NCBI GenBank assembly: GCA_949825045.1
Contig: OX463814.1
Span: forward strand, 31,824,383-31,888,382
Direction of reading: 5' to 3'
DNA: 64,000 nt
Origin: Argyresthia goedartella
Taxonomy: Eukaryota > Arthropoda > Insecta > Lepidoptera > Argyresthiidae
In this document: positions 43,067 through 54,546 of the stretch, piece by piece
Layout of the letters: each line of letters opens with the position of its first letter
Numbering within the stretch: the first letter of the stretch is position 1
The notes under the pieces: model-generated
Told to the model about the DNA's origin: nothing
The model's input: only the letters and a program-made list of their open reading frames with translations
Databases searched by the model: none
Program-made: the position numbers and the translations under genes

Positions 43067-43590
43067 ATGGGTCAAAATCAGAGAGGTTGACATTATGCTT
43101 CCGACAAAAAAAAACCTAAGAAAATATCGTCATACTACCAAAATATTGATTTCAAAATAAAGGTACTGTGCATAATTACATGGCACATAAAATATCATGT
43201 GTCTTAGATAAAAATTTACGTGATTATAAAGAAAAACTACCCTAAAATATCATTCCGGGATCGCGTCCGTATACCAAGTTTAACAGTTCAGACAAGTAAA
43301 AAAAGGTTGTAATCACCACTAAAAAAAATACATATTTTAATATTAGCTTCGAAAATTATTGAAATTAATAATGCAGCTATAAATAAAATTCATTCAATTG
43401 TATTTTTTCATATTTTGGCAAATCCATGCTGACCGACGTTTATGGAATCATCTAGTGAACGCGGTTGAAATCGGTCGATATAATTAAAACAACGTACACT
43501 AGGTGGCGTTAGGAAGCATCAGTGTGAAGTTAGCTACTCACAGCAACCGGTGTGTGTTGCGTTCTCGGGAGAAAACAATTGTTTTTGTTG

Positions 43591-43962
43591 GTAAGTACCG
43601 TTGAATTTCATATCTGTGAAGGGTACCTTTATTCCCTGTCTTTACGGGAACGCTGTTTGCTAATTAGTTTCTAGAAAATTTGCATACTTTTTGCCATATT
43701 CTTATAACTGTTACAGCCCATGCAGTCATAACCTCTAAAACCAATATCTAAGATGGCGGCATCAAGCGTGACGTGAAATTATTTATCGAATAATCATTTC
43801 GGGAACGGTAATTTCGGCAACGTTCTCGTATATGACGGGCGTTCCCGAAATGAGGCTGGCGTTCCCGTAATGATACAAGAGTTCCCGAAATGATAATTTG
43901 TGAACAAAATCATACTTTCAAAATGCTTTTAAAAGTCTTTTACCATAAAAAATTGTTTTTAG
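43591..43962 (+). other. Putative 5'-leader intron of the transposase gene
   Basis: GTTG|GTAAGT at 43590/43591 is a good donor and AATTGTTTTTAG|G at 43962/43963 a good acceptor. Removing the intron brings the first downstream in-frame ATG (43983) close to the leader. The left motif array lies inside this intron. Confidence 0.5.
43794..43893 (+). promoter_or_regulatory. Left phased array of GTTCCCGAAATGA sites
   Basis: GTTCCCGAAATGA starts at 43841 and 43881, and GTTCCCGTAATGA at 43861: exactly 20 bp apart. A degenerate unit precedes at 43822. One inverted site (TCATTTCGGGAAC) lies at 43794-43806. The probable role is transposase binding or autoregulation. Confidence 0.75.
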
Positions 43963-43982
43963 GTATTCCATTTGGTGCGAGT

Positions 43983-46658
43983 ATGAACAACAGTAAAAAT
44001 GAAGAGAAAAAAAAGTCTAAAAAACGAAATAAACAGGAAAGTTTAGCCTATAAAAGACAACGCGAATTGGCTAATGTAAGGAAGCGCAAGTTTTTGGATA
44101 AAATGACACCTGAACAAAAAGAGATGAAGAGACTGAAAGATAAAGAATATTACCAAAGAAAGAAAGCTGAAAATAAACTGAAGACTGTTAGTAGTATGAC
44201 TGAAAAAGAGAAGAAAAAACAGAGAAAGACGTGGAAAAAAAATTCTAAAAAGTATAGACAGAAGAAAAAGATGTTGGCTAATGCATTAGCTGACAGCCCT
44301 CCAGATTCAGAAAACGAAATGGAAAATCATGCGCCGGTGTTGAAGAAGATTTCAGGAAGAAATCAAGTAAAAACAGACAGAACGCGGGCTTATAAAACCA
44401 TTAAAAAACAGAAACATAAAATACAAGACATGCAAAAAACAATAGATCAGTTACGAAAAAGGGTACAAAGAAGCAAAAGACGGGAAGAAAAAATATCACA
44501 AAAGAGGGCTGATGATACGCCAACTCGCAAAGTTGATGAATTGACAAGAGAATGTTTGGTTACTCCGCAAGTTAGTAGACATCTACTATTTGGAGAGGTT
44601 TTGAAATCTCAGTTAAAAGACACTGCTGAGAAATTACCAAAAAATTATAAACAGCGGGAGGCGTTCCAAAAGTGCGTCAGTGGCAACCGTATCAAGAAAT
44701 ACCGTATGGATAATATGGCCAAACAATTTCTCCGCAACAATAAGAACAATGCCAATATTTTAACATCTGATCGAAGGCATCCAACATTTTTGGTGAATAA
44801 TCAGATCCGTGAAGAAATTCATAAGTTTTTTGAACGGGATGATGTCAGCAGAATGTGTCCTGGTAAAAAGGATTGCCTCAAGGGAGAAAAACAAAAGCGG
44901 TTGCTTCTAGAAACTGTTAAAAACTTGCATCCCCAATTCTGTGCTGAGACTGGAATTCGAGTATCCTATTCCACACTTTTGAGAGAAAAGCCTTATTGGG
45001 TAGTGCAACCTACAAAAAGGGATAGAGATACTTGTCTTTGTGTGAGGCACGAAAATTTTGAATACAAATTGAGCAAACTGAACCGCCTAGGAGAGATGCC
45101 GCACAGTACTACCTCTCAATGTATAAAAGCGTACAGTTGTGACATTGAATGCTATGATTGCATGTTTGGTTTGTGTGGTGACTGCAAAGAGATCAAATTG
45201 GGATTGGAGAGTAATGAAGATACCGTCCAATATTTTCAGTGGCAAGTAACAAAAGAAGACCGAATGATAAAAGGGGAGAAGAAAACCGTCAAACTCACCA
45301 AAAAAGTTACGATCACAAGCACAGTGAATGATTTGAGAAAGTCTTTGGCTGAGGATATTCCTTCAATTTAAAAACATCTCTATGGAATAAGCGAAAATTT
45401 AAATAATTTAGATAATTTGAAAGAAACAGAGATAATGATTCAAATTGACTTCGCTGAAAACTATATGACAAAATATGGGAAAGAGATTCAATCAATCAGA
45501 TTCGGAGCTTCAAAAGGCCAATTATCGATCCACACAGGCGTTTTGTATGCCAAAACAGATAAGTCTTCAGAAACTGTTCCATTTGCCACTGTGAGCGACA
45601 ATTTGGACCATCAGGCTCATGCTGTATGGGGTCATCTGCAATCAACGCTAAAGAAATTATTAAGTACCAGACCTCACGTAAACACCCTACACGTATTCTC
45701 AGACGGGCCCACATCCCAATATCGAAACCGCACTAACATTTACTTATGGATTAAAACCTTAATAGAGCAATTTCCGCAAATAACTACTTCCACATGGACA
45801 TACAGTGAACCAGGTCACGGTAAAGGGCCAATGGATGGTGTAGGAGGAGCATTAAAAAGATCTGCTGATAAACACGTGTTGCGAGGAACCGATGTCAACA
45901 CAGCTGCACATTTTGTCCGTGTTTTAAAAAATTCAACTGTTTCACTCCACGAAGTCACCGACGAAGAAATAGTTGCAGCCAAAAACAAAATACCTGAAAA
46001 GATAGATGCGATCCCCGGAATCATGAATGTAACTAAGATTGTCTGGCAGAAAGCCTCTGATGTCTCCATACTCCTATATCAGTGTGCAAAGTTGTTGCGA
46101 GAAATTAAACTTCAGGCATTTTCAGTCGAAGATAGAGGTAGAGAAAGTGCAGAACCGTCTGAAATTATGGATTTAGAGAAAGATATAGATCCAGAGTGTC
46201 TGAATCCTCTTTACGTCAATAGGGAAAGTATTTACCACGCCGTATACGGATCAGATACTTCAGATGATGAAAATCTTCAGACTGTTTCAGACCGACTTCA
46301 TGGAAAGAATAACGATCTTGGTGCTGGTACATCGTACGGAAATAACAACGAGGACTTACATCCAAGCATGATATGCCCAAAGACATTTATGCTAGTAAAT
46401 GTTCCAATTGAAAACAAAAATTATAGTTATAGGTACGTTGCGGTTGCTGACACCTCCGTTGATGAAGATGGCGAAATAAAAGTCACCTTTCTCCGTAATC
46501 AACGGGAGTCAGCAAACATATTCAAAATTGAACAAAACGATATTTCATATATCTCCTATGATGAAGTCGTTAAAGTTTTACCCGCACCAAAATTGCAGAA
46601 AAAAGGGAGTCGTAGCCTTTATTGTTTTGATGAAAATATAGACATATTCGAAAAGTAA
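43983..46658 (+). CDS. Transposase of the 43-48 kb element, one in-frame stop
   Basis: From the ATG at 43983 the frame runs 891 codons to TAA, broken only by a TAA at 45369-45371 (codon 463). Residues 1-110 are Lys-rich, probably nuclear targeting and DNA binding. About 136-172 is a charged coiled coil. A CLCxxHENF knuckle is near 349 and a dense Cys cluster at 379-401. The second half has IQIDFAENY (D489), VFSDGPTSQYRN (D574) and SEPGHGKGPMDG (E609 or D618), giving D-84-D-34-E spacing like DDE recombinases. Beyond 640 is an acidic linker and a beta-rich C-terminal domain (MLVNVPIENKNYSYRYV). I prefer 43983 over the in-frame ATG at 43890 because the latter overlaps the motif array and lies in the putative intron. 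Many animal genomes encode proteins with the GHGKGxxDGxGG motif. The stop may be a point mutation or a readthrough site. Confidence 0.75.
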
Positions 46659-47147
46659 GATAGTGATAGACTTTAAGCTATACTTTGATACTCAAGTTAC
46701 TTTGTGATATGTAGATGTTATTTAATTGTGCAAGTAGTAAGTAATAATGTTATGCCTAAAGGTAAAGACTGACTGTTTATTTTTTATCACAATGTTTAAA
46801 ACTGTATTTTAAGCATTGTTATGTCTATTGATTTTTCTGTTTTGTTTTTGTCATATTGATAGTATTCGTGTGGAACTGTGAGACTTTAAGTACAATTACT
46901 CTTTAAGCACAAATACTGAAATACTTCGTGATATTTTTTGATTATGCATGTTATGTCTAATGCCTGTTTAATTTAAAACAGCTAAATTTAAAACAAACAT
47001 CTTTAACCAGGGCTTAGAGCCTGTGATGTGATTGACGCAATGATAGAAGTGCATTTTTTCCTAATACGTTTTTGTTGATTAAAACTACAAAGTTTATTAG
47101 TTATTAAGATTTAATTTTGATACTCATGTAACTCGTTACCTTAATAC

Positions 47148-47153
47148 AATAAA
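47148..47153 (+). terminator. Polyadenylation signal of the transposase gene
   Basis: AATAAA lies 490 nt after the stop and just before the right motif array, in a T-rich context. Confidence 0.5.
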
Positions 47154-47221
47154 GAGAAGTATAATACTGTGTATGGGTTTTATTTAAAAACGTTATGTAT
47201 TCCAAAAACAGAGTGTTACGG

Positions 47222-47295
47222 TCATTCAGAGAACGTTAACGTCATTGTGGGAACTGCACTGTCATTTCGGGAACACCCCCATCATTTTCGGGAAC
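47222..47295 (-). promoter_or_regulatory. Right phased array of TCATTTCGGGAAC sites
   Basis: Units start at 47222 (TCATTCAGAGAAC), 47242 (TCATTGTGGGAAC), 47262 (TCATTTCGGGAAC) and 47282 (TCATTTTCGGGAAC), again 20 bp apart and inverted relative to the left array. A further GTTCCCGAAATGA lies at 47617-47629, nearer the right end. Confidence 0.8.
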
Positions 47296-47820
47296 GCCAC
47301 AAAAAGGTTATTATATCACTAATTAGTAAAGTTATAATTTAATATTGCATTACAACATAAAATAGCCTATAGAACAATTGTATTTATGTCATAAATAAAA
47401 AACGTAGTGCAAGAATTTATGCAATAAATTGAAATCAAGGATCAGAATTCACACCAATTGTAAATGTATGGACATGAATATCAAAAATGAGTATTTTAAT
47501 TATAAAAATATACAAAATAACAACATTTTCTTATTTAGAAACAGGTTTATTACAAATCGTTGAAGGAGATTTTAAAATAGGTTGGTTAATATTATTGATA
47601 AAAAAATAATAAAAGTGTTCCCGAAATGACCTATGACTCTGCCATTTTTCTTATTAACAGGTATAATTCGAAAATTACAGTATTTTGTGCGCGCCTCTTC
47701 ACAGAAAAGTTAAATGGTATTTGATACAACATACTGCTCTTGTTAGTTTTCTTCTAAAAAAATATTGATTTCTCAGATATTTGAAAACCTAAAATGTCAA
47801 CCTCTCTGATTTTGACCCGT

Positions 47821-47975
47821 ATACTATTTGGTAAAAACTCAAATCATATCTGAATATTGGTTGGTACTACTGAACAAGCTAAACAAGTGCAGAGCAATTA
47901 TCAATGCCACGATGCCGGTCGAACATGCGGTTCCTGAACATGACAAAGAAAACTTATGATATGTGTGTAGATAAA
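47821..47975 (-). mobile_element. MITE-B copy 8, right part
   Basis: It resumes MITE-B at ACTATTTGGTAAAAACTC and ends in ATGTGTGTAGATAAA. Together with 43015-43066 it reconstructs the pre-insertion site of the large transposon, minus a few bases. Confidence 0.85.
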
Positions 47976-48212
47976 CTAGTGTATAGGTATGTAACTGTAC
48001 ATAGTTAGGCATTAAAGCTCTCGAGTGATAATATTATGAACCCACCCTCGAGTTTTAAAGCCCTCCATTATGTATCAGTCACATAAACTACAATTATCTA
48101 CAGACAGACCCCGTAGAAAAAAATATGTCACCCGCGTAATCAGAGACCTTGCTTTATCTCTTGGTGCAGTACTATTGAAATATTGTAAATACCACGAGAT
48201 GGCACTGAGATT

Positions 48213-48853
48213 AAATTTAACGCGAACAACAACCGATTTTCTTGGATTGTTTTGTTTACATTATATAGATTATAAATATTAAACAGATTTACTAAAACGA
48301 ACCTATTTGCAATTTTATAAAAAAGTTATTTTCACATTCTATCTAAGATTAGCGCCTAGTTTCATCTAGAGGTATTTTGCCTGAAGCCATGGTGTTCAAA
48401 TTGGGAAATATTAAATTGCACATCAATATTACTGATTTGCACAGCAAATATTAATTAATATAAGCGATTAATTAATCGCACATAAGTACTGATTTTCACA
48501 GCGAAAAATATACTATATATGATACTTCTTATGTTTTAAGTATTTTAGTTGTTCTTACATGTTCAACCTAATACGAAGATTCACCTAAGCTAAGCAACTA
48601 CAGTATTTTGCCCCGATATTTGCTGTGCAAATCAGTAATATTGATGTGCAATTTAATATTTCCCAATTTGAACACCATGGCTTCAGGCAAAATACCTCTA
48701 GATGAAACTAGGCGCTAATCTTAGATAGAATGTGAAAATAACTTTTTTATAAAATTGCAAATAGGTTCGTTTTAGTAAATCTGTTTAATATTTATAATCT
48801 ATATAATGTAAACAAAACAATCCAAGAAAATCGGTTGTTGTTCGCGTTAAATT
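48213..48853. mobile_element. Foldback element: perfect 238-bp inverted repeat
   Basis: About 48214-48451 and 48616-48853 appear base-for-base identical in inverted orientation, around a 164-bp spacer. Just inside each outer limit, TTAA adjoins CGCGAACAACAACCG, so a TTAA-targeting element is possible. The spacer is homologous to 62825-62910. No transposase is present. Confidence 0.85.
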
Positions 48854-48859
48854 AAATAC

Positions 48860-50465
48860 CAGCCGTCAAAATTACAACCTTTACTCCCAGCGCCATCTCT
48901 GGATTACGAGTGGTTACTAATTGTGATATGGGTGAGCACAGTGTGGCAATAATTATCTTAGAAAACTTACTCATATGTACTTACAAGGTATATTATAGAA
49001 ACCGCAGTTAATGACAAAGAGTGTTTTTATCATTTGCGTGTGCTGCATTCCATTTTGAGCTCGGTTCAGTATGTTTTTATACGTAGGTACGTAAGATTTC
49101 CCTGACTGCGTCTGGGAAACCATATTTTCTACAGAATACTTTTACAGCATCTACGCATTTGCTTATGTTGTGAAGGCTTCAGAAACAATGTCGCAATTCG
49201 TTGAACTTTAATAAAATTCAAACTTAAGTTTCTAATCAACCGCACTAGCGCACAACAAAAATAAAACCACTTTCATTTCGCTTCCGGAGGGAAGTTCCTG
49301 CGGAGTGTTAACCTTCACATTTATTCATTTCCACTCCCAGTTCTATTTTTAGCTGCTTCCTTGAATTGCGGTAACCTGCTGGGATAAGCTTTCTAACCGC
49401 CCTTGCCTTTTTTCTGCAATTTCTATATAATTGTTGTGATATTTAATACGTACGTAGGTTGCAATTTCTGCCCACACGCGGCGAGATAGTTCTGTAAAAG
49501 GTCAGGAAGCTACGTAGGCTCCACTTCCGACCTGGATTGTAATTGTGCGCTGATTTTAATTTAAATTTGTCTTGAAACACCCTTCTCCTTCATCAGTAAC
49601 ACCTGGAAAGGCCCATGATGGGAATAATTGAAGTTTCTCCTACAATTATCGAAAGTTACTTTACAGGGGGCCCCGATGGGATTCTTGGCCCTTGAGCTCT
49701 CGTGAGATTCTCTCTCGCCCATGCATGCATCTCCCTTGTACCCAGGTGCAGCTACCCCCTCCAGTCGGTATTATGAGGGCAGAAACCTGGCGGGGCCTGT
49801 ACCACTATCAAAATTGTGCTCAAGGCCTTGGTGAGGCACAGCAAACAACACACCTTACCGAAAGCAATATGAATATCAACACGACGAAAGTAACCTCATC
49901 TCAAACATAGTTTTGTATGGGCTTCCTCTGATAACGCCGCTTCCTTCCTGCGTGTTACTGTCTGAAGTTATCATTTATCATAGTTTATGTAATGGATTAT
50001 GAACTATGTTGACTAGTGTCCGCAATCAATCTATCTATCTATCTATCTTCTATCTGTACCCAGAAGTCAAAATAACTGGACTAAAGTGACCCTTAATGGG
50101 TTGCCGCTTTTTGGTAGAAAACAATAGTGTTGTAGTGTCAGATGGACCATTAATTCATTACGATTATTCGATTAATTCTCATTCATTATAAAAAATTAAA
50201 CGCGACAGTTAAACGCAAAAGTCACAAACGGTTGGAACCATTTAGGTGAACTTTTTTTTAAAATATTAGTCGAAGTCTCAGGAGGTTCGGAGAGAGAGGA
50301 AAATTTAAAAAACGCGAAGAAACCGCCAAAAATCTGAAATTTCTTTGAGTAAGTTCTTGCTTCTGTCCGATAGATGACGTTGGTTGTCCAAAATGTATTG
50401 ACAGAACTGTCGGGCTGGTCATGGTCAGCTAGTAAGTGATCAAATCTCAAGAAAGGATCAACACC
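48860..50465. other. Unassigned stretch
   Basis: It contains a short (ATCT)n run at 50026-50049. A 72-codon frame at 49692-49910 has no recognisable domain. I see nothing else that I can support. Confidence 0.4.
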
Positions 50466-50469
50466 ACCC

Positions 50470-50700
50470 TGACCTACATACGGGTAGTGTATGGAGTGAC
50501 AAATATTTTGTTGGGGAGTAGGCGACATCATTCTGAACAACTTCACTATAAAACCGATTTGATCAGAGCAACTTTATGTGTGGGGAAGTGTACGCAAAAG
50601 TTGCTCTGATCAAATCGGTTTCATAGTGAAATGAGTTCAGAATTATATCCCCCAAACAAAAATATAGCACCATACTCCATACACCCGGTGTATTCAATTT
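50470..50700. mobile_element. Palindromic element, ~100-bp imperfect arms
   Basis: The best arm segments are 50533-50575 and 50594-50637 (AAAGTTGCTCTGATCAAATC and its inverse). Weaker pairing continues outward (GTGTATGGAGTG against CACTCCATACAC-like sequence). Related sequence precedes the tandem duplication at 33974. Confidence 0.65.
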
Positions 50701-51796
50701 AACCACAAGGTATAAGCCCCACAAAATGCTATATGTAATGTCAAGGCGTGTGATTTGTCATGAACATTATGTCTTAAGAAATTTGAGCCATGTTTCATCT
50801 AAATAAAACGGTCACAAGTAGCTTTTTTAATGAAGGAATTACAAATTTATGATTTTCGTATTTCACCTTTATTTGGGCTGCCCTTGCTTCTGACAAATTT
50901 CATGATTCTAGGTCAACGGGAAGTACCCTATAGGTATTAATTCCCTTGCGAGTATCGAGACAATTCAAAATTGTGACATAAACAGCGGTATCTTTTGATT
51001 GGGTTGACTTATAAGTTTGTTGTTTTTATAACTTCATATATTCATTTCAACTTGGTTGACCTCCACGCGTTCCTGAGAAAAAGCGTCTTACAGACAGACA
51101 GATAGACTCTAATTTACAGGTTTCAGAATGTTCTCTTTACTTGTGCTGTAAGACGTTACTTCGGGAACGGGAAGTTCCCTATATGTTTTGATTCCCTTGC
51201 GAATATCAAGCAATTTCAGAAAATTTGTTACAAATAGCGGTGTCTATCGAAGGATAACCTTAACCTATAAGATTTGTTTTTTTTTCCCAACTTCAAGGGA
51301 CCACAGACTTGACTAATCGTTATAATTTCAACATGGCACCTCCACGTGTTTCTGAGAAATAAGGTCTTGACAGACGGACAAAGAAGTGATCCTTTACGGA
51401 ACAAAATACAAAACAAAATTGTATGGAACTGTCACTCCTATTATATTTTCGGGCTTTTAGTTCTTAGCACTGTGCTCTCCATTTTCAAAAAGAAAATCAA
51501 TACCATGTGTTAATATTTTGCAGTTCTGATAATATTTATTACATGCCCACTGACAGGAACTATTCTGCATCTGACAGGAAATGCTAGAAAATAAATGACG
51601 GCTGTTGCTTTTACAAACTACTGCGTGTTTTGTTTAATTAAATATTTTGGTGTGTTAAGAAGTAAGTAGTCCGCTAATGTGTCTTTGTTGCCATTATTTA
51701 TTCTATCTGGCCTGCAAAACTACGTACCACACTTTTTTTGTTTTTTCTTAACTATAGAAGTTAGAGATTTAAAATAAAAAACGTTTTATAGAAAAT
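50701..51796. other. Unassigned stretch with a diverged internal duplication
   Basis: About 50920-51120 and 51160-51370 share blocks in the same order: ACGGGAAGTWCCCTATA, ATTCCCTTGCGAATATC, CCTCCACGYGTTYCTGAGAA. This looks like two old copies of one dispersed repeat. Confidence 0.5.
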
Positions 51797-51980
51797 TTTA
51801 TCTACACACGTATCATAAACACTCTTTACTGCGTCCAAAAACCGCACGTTATGACCAGCATAATGTTAAACTACTTGGTAAAAACTCATTTCTTATCTTA
51901 ATATTGATACATTATAACCATAATGTATAAATTTTCGACAAATTATGACATTCAAATTTCGAACGCCGACGCCTCGCATC
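51797..51980 (-). mobile_element. MITE-B copy 9 (truncated)
   Basis: It starts TTTATCTACACACGTATCAT and breaks off after TTCGAACGCCGACGC. Confidence 0.75.
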
Positions 51981-52142
51981 TTCATCATCAGTCACATAAA
52001 CTACTATAATCAGCTTTCTTTGAAACTATAGTTTAAAATTAAACTCTTTTCCGAGTCCTTTTTATTTCGAAAGAATATCTTGTGTACTTAAAAAGTTATT
52101 GTAATTTTAAAAGTGTGATAGTTTTGCAGGCCATAGTGTAGA

Positions 52143-52445
52143 ATTGAGTACCTCCTTTTGAAGTCGGCAATAAAAGAAGAGAGAGTTATCTTTCGACTGG
52201 GATTACCTTTGTATCTTTGTATTTGGATACCCATCGTGACAGCAATTCAATTATTCTCATCACGTCTTCTGCACATTTTCATTGTGATAAGGCAAAAAAT
52301 AGTTTTATTCAGTGGGGAGCAACTCGACGTGACTCAAGAAATACTTTACAGATTCGAACAGGAAAACACCATCACTGGTTTGAATTATTTTAACGAAAAT
52401 TGGTTTGCCAAACTTGGCTTTTCGAATGAAAATACATTTTGTTAA
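52143..52445 (+). CDS. Unidentified hydrophobic frame
   Basis: The 95-codon frame from 52158 has a strongly hydrophobic segment (LGLPLYLCIWIPIVTAIQLF) followed by a polar part. It could be a fragment of a multi-pass membrane protein. I recognise no family, and no partner exons are seen. AT bias alone might explain it. Confidence 0.15.
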   Translation: MEYLLLKSAIKEERVIFRLGLPLYLCIWIPIVTAIQLFSSRLLHIFIVIRQKIVLFSGEQLDVTQEILYRFEQENTITGLNYFNENWFAKLGFSNENTFC

Positions 52446-52889
52446 GGAGTTTAGGCTTAAATATGTAGAAATATTGGTATAGAATTATCTGGAAAGGTCA
52501 GCTTTTTAACAGCAAAGTAGCAAGTCTACGATTACAAGTATCCGTTCAAAGTTATTTACATTTTCGTATTGATTGAAATAAAACCCTGTTCTTAATTGTT
52601 TGTCTGAAAACTTACTAGTCGCACAAACAATACAACATAGTACAATACTGGCTAGTAGAATATAAGCCGTGGTAAAGTAATTACAGCTGGAATCAGATTA
52701 GTTACGTAATTGGAGGAGCGTCAAAATAATTCTTACGTAATTGAACAAAGGAAGCCACTGCACTGCTTGGAAGTAGGCGTTTACAGGACTTCTTGTAAAC
52801 AAATGAAAAGTTTCATTAGCGCGCTGAAACTATGCTCGTTATGGGGCAAGATGCTTTTATTGTTATATTCTGATATACTTAAATAAATC

Positions 52890-53196
52890 AATGTAGCCCA
52901 TTAATAACCCCACCGAAGGGCACAGGCCTTTACCTGGATACGAGTAAGATTAAGCCATACTCCACCACGCTGGCTCAGTGCGGGTTGATGGAGGAGTTTT
53001 ACGACTACTACTACCTACCAATTAGCGGTAGCACAGAATATTTAATAGTACTAGCGATAGTAGCCGGGGCCTACAGCTTAACGTGTCATCAGAAACACTG
53101 AACGTCCAATAATATATATTAATTCTCTCATGTTTCTCCCGAACCTACATCTCCTGCGTGAGAAGCAAGCGTGAAACCCACTAGACCACGGAGCTG
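52890..53196 (-). mobile_element. SINE family B, long variant
   Basis: The head at the right end on the minus strand is CTCCGTGGTCTAGTGGGTTT. The body shares CCACGCTGGCTCAGTGCGGG and GTAGCCGGGGCCTACAG with 27281-27739. Confidence 0.75.
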
Positions 53197-53330
53197 ATTG
53201 ATTAAAGTAAAATTGAATTTTCTGTTGGGAATCGCTCCATTGTTTGTTTGTCTGTCAAACAAGCTGAAATTAGTCTCGTAGAATATCCAAGACTATTCAA
53301 CGATTGACATAAGCTGTAACAATTATGAGA

Positions 53331-53483
53331 AAAGGTTAAGCGAGAGGTCCTGGGTTCGAATCCGGGGAAAGAAATAATTCAAGTTCTGTATGTTTATATA
53401 TGTTTGACGTTTCTGGTTCCCACAACACAGGAAATCCTAGTGTGGGGCCAGAAGCTATGTATGTGGCGGGGTGTAAATGTTTA
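53331..53483 (+). mobile_element. SINE family C, 5'-truncated
   Basis: It has the B box GGTTCGAATCC and the tail CACAACACAGGAAATCCTAG to GTGTAAATGTTTA. Confidence 0.7.
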
Positions 53484-53489
53484 GGAGAT

Positions 53490-54055
53490 GTTTTCGCATC
53501 AATAAATGAAGTATTTATCTAGGTTTCAAGATACAGGATACTATTTAGCTTTACGAAAATAGACTAGATCTAAACTGGCAGTGTCCTAAGAAAATGTCTA
53601 TAGGTTCCATGAGGTACAGCCAAGCGCAAATAAAGCTTTAAAAATCTGTTTACGGCGACTATTTCGCAATTACTTACGAATTGCACTGTTGTTAAATGTC
53701 AAAACCTGTCAACGTTAGCAGTTAATGTATTAACAAGTTTTTAAACAACTGGGGCACGAAATTCCACGACGTTCACGCATTCGCGCGTCAGCATTGTTTA
53801 CATGACATCAGACTTAATTAGAACCCGCATTGGACAAACAATTAAACATGAAAACTAAGCTTATATTATTTGTCAATAAAATAACGCTTTTTTCGCTCTC
53901 ATTGCGATAGTTAATAGCAGCCGATTATTCCAAGAGACTTGGTTCCATCATGACTCATTTGACTGATTTTATTATTTATATTTTTAATATTAAACCGACC
54001 CTTTTTCGATTCACCCCGTACTAAATAAAGCCTGCGGTAGGAAATTCGTAAATCA
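53490..54055. other. Unassigned stretch
   Basis: I see no supported feature. Confidence 0.4.
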
Positions 54056-54260
54056 ATTTAGGGCTATCTCGACGCGCAGATGGAGGCCGGCTCTAGCGGA
54101 AAATTGGCGACGCGTTGGTGACCTCAGTAGATCCTGTGACGTCACTCGACACGCCTGACGCGCTGTGAGTGTGATGGATGGCAAAGCGCGTCAGTTGAAA
54201 CTTGTGTGCAAGAGTGTACTGACGTTGTAATGAACCACTTCCGTGTTTTATGTGTGATTT
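54056..54260 (+). promoter_or_regulatory. GC-rich candidate promoter and first exon with CRE
   Basis: A CpG-rich patch contains a consensus cAMP-response element, TGACGTCA, at 54137-54144, an inverted pair CTGACGCGCT and AGCGCGTCAG, and a donor-like GTGAGT at 54165-54170. It could drive the small gene at 55096. The link is positional only. Confidence 0.35.
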
Positions 54261-54287
54261 TTGAAACACGAATTGCTCTATTCTAGA

Positions 54288-54546
54288 CGACCCGAATGGC
54301 CGAGTCGGCAGTAACCCTGCCTACAAAGCCAGTCTCGGGTTCGAGTCCCGGTGGGGGCAAATATTTGTTTGATGAGAACGGTTGTTTGTACCCTAGTCAT
54401 GGTTGTTTATCTATCCAAGTATAATATTTATCTTTATAAGTATGTGTATCGTTGTCTAGTACCCAAGATACAGGGAATCCTAGTTTGGGGCTAGATCAAT
54501 GTGTGTAAATAGTGTCCAAGGTATTATTATTATTATTTATTATTTA
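54288..54546 (+). mobile_element. SINE family A with TTA tail
   Basis: It has the A box TGGCCGAGTCGG and B box GGTTCGAGTCC. A short deletion lies between the boxes relative to other copies, and it has a TTATTATTATT tail. Confidence 0.85.

Larger units (their letters stand above)
43067..47820 (+). mobile_element. 4.75-kb DDE-type DNA transposon, superfamily unassigned
   Basis: The TIRs are 28 bp: 43067-43094 (ATGGGTCAAAATCAGAGAGG...) and 47793-47820 inverted, with one mismatch. The target duplication is ATACTATAT (43058-43066) and ATACTATTT (47821-47829), perfect over 7 bp. Pre-insertion MITE-B sequence is rejoined across the element. Between the ends lie a probable leader exon and intron, an ~890-codon transposase with one in-frame TAA, AATAAA at 47148-47153, and phased 13-bp motif arrays on both sides of the gene. 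An 8-9-bp duplication occurs in hAT, Mutator-like and Merlin groups, but the protein lacks the signatures I know for those, so I leave the superfamily open. Confidence 0.85.

Noticed and set aside
43890..43982. ATG at 43890 as the transposase start
   Set aside because: It overlaps the third array motif and lies within the GTAAGT...TTTTTAG intron; the residues before 43983 look non-conserved in character.
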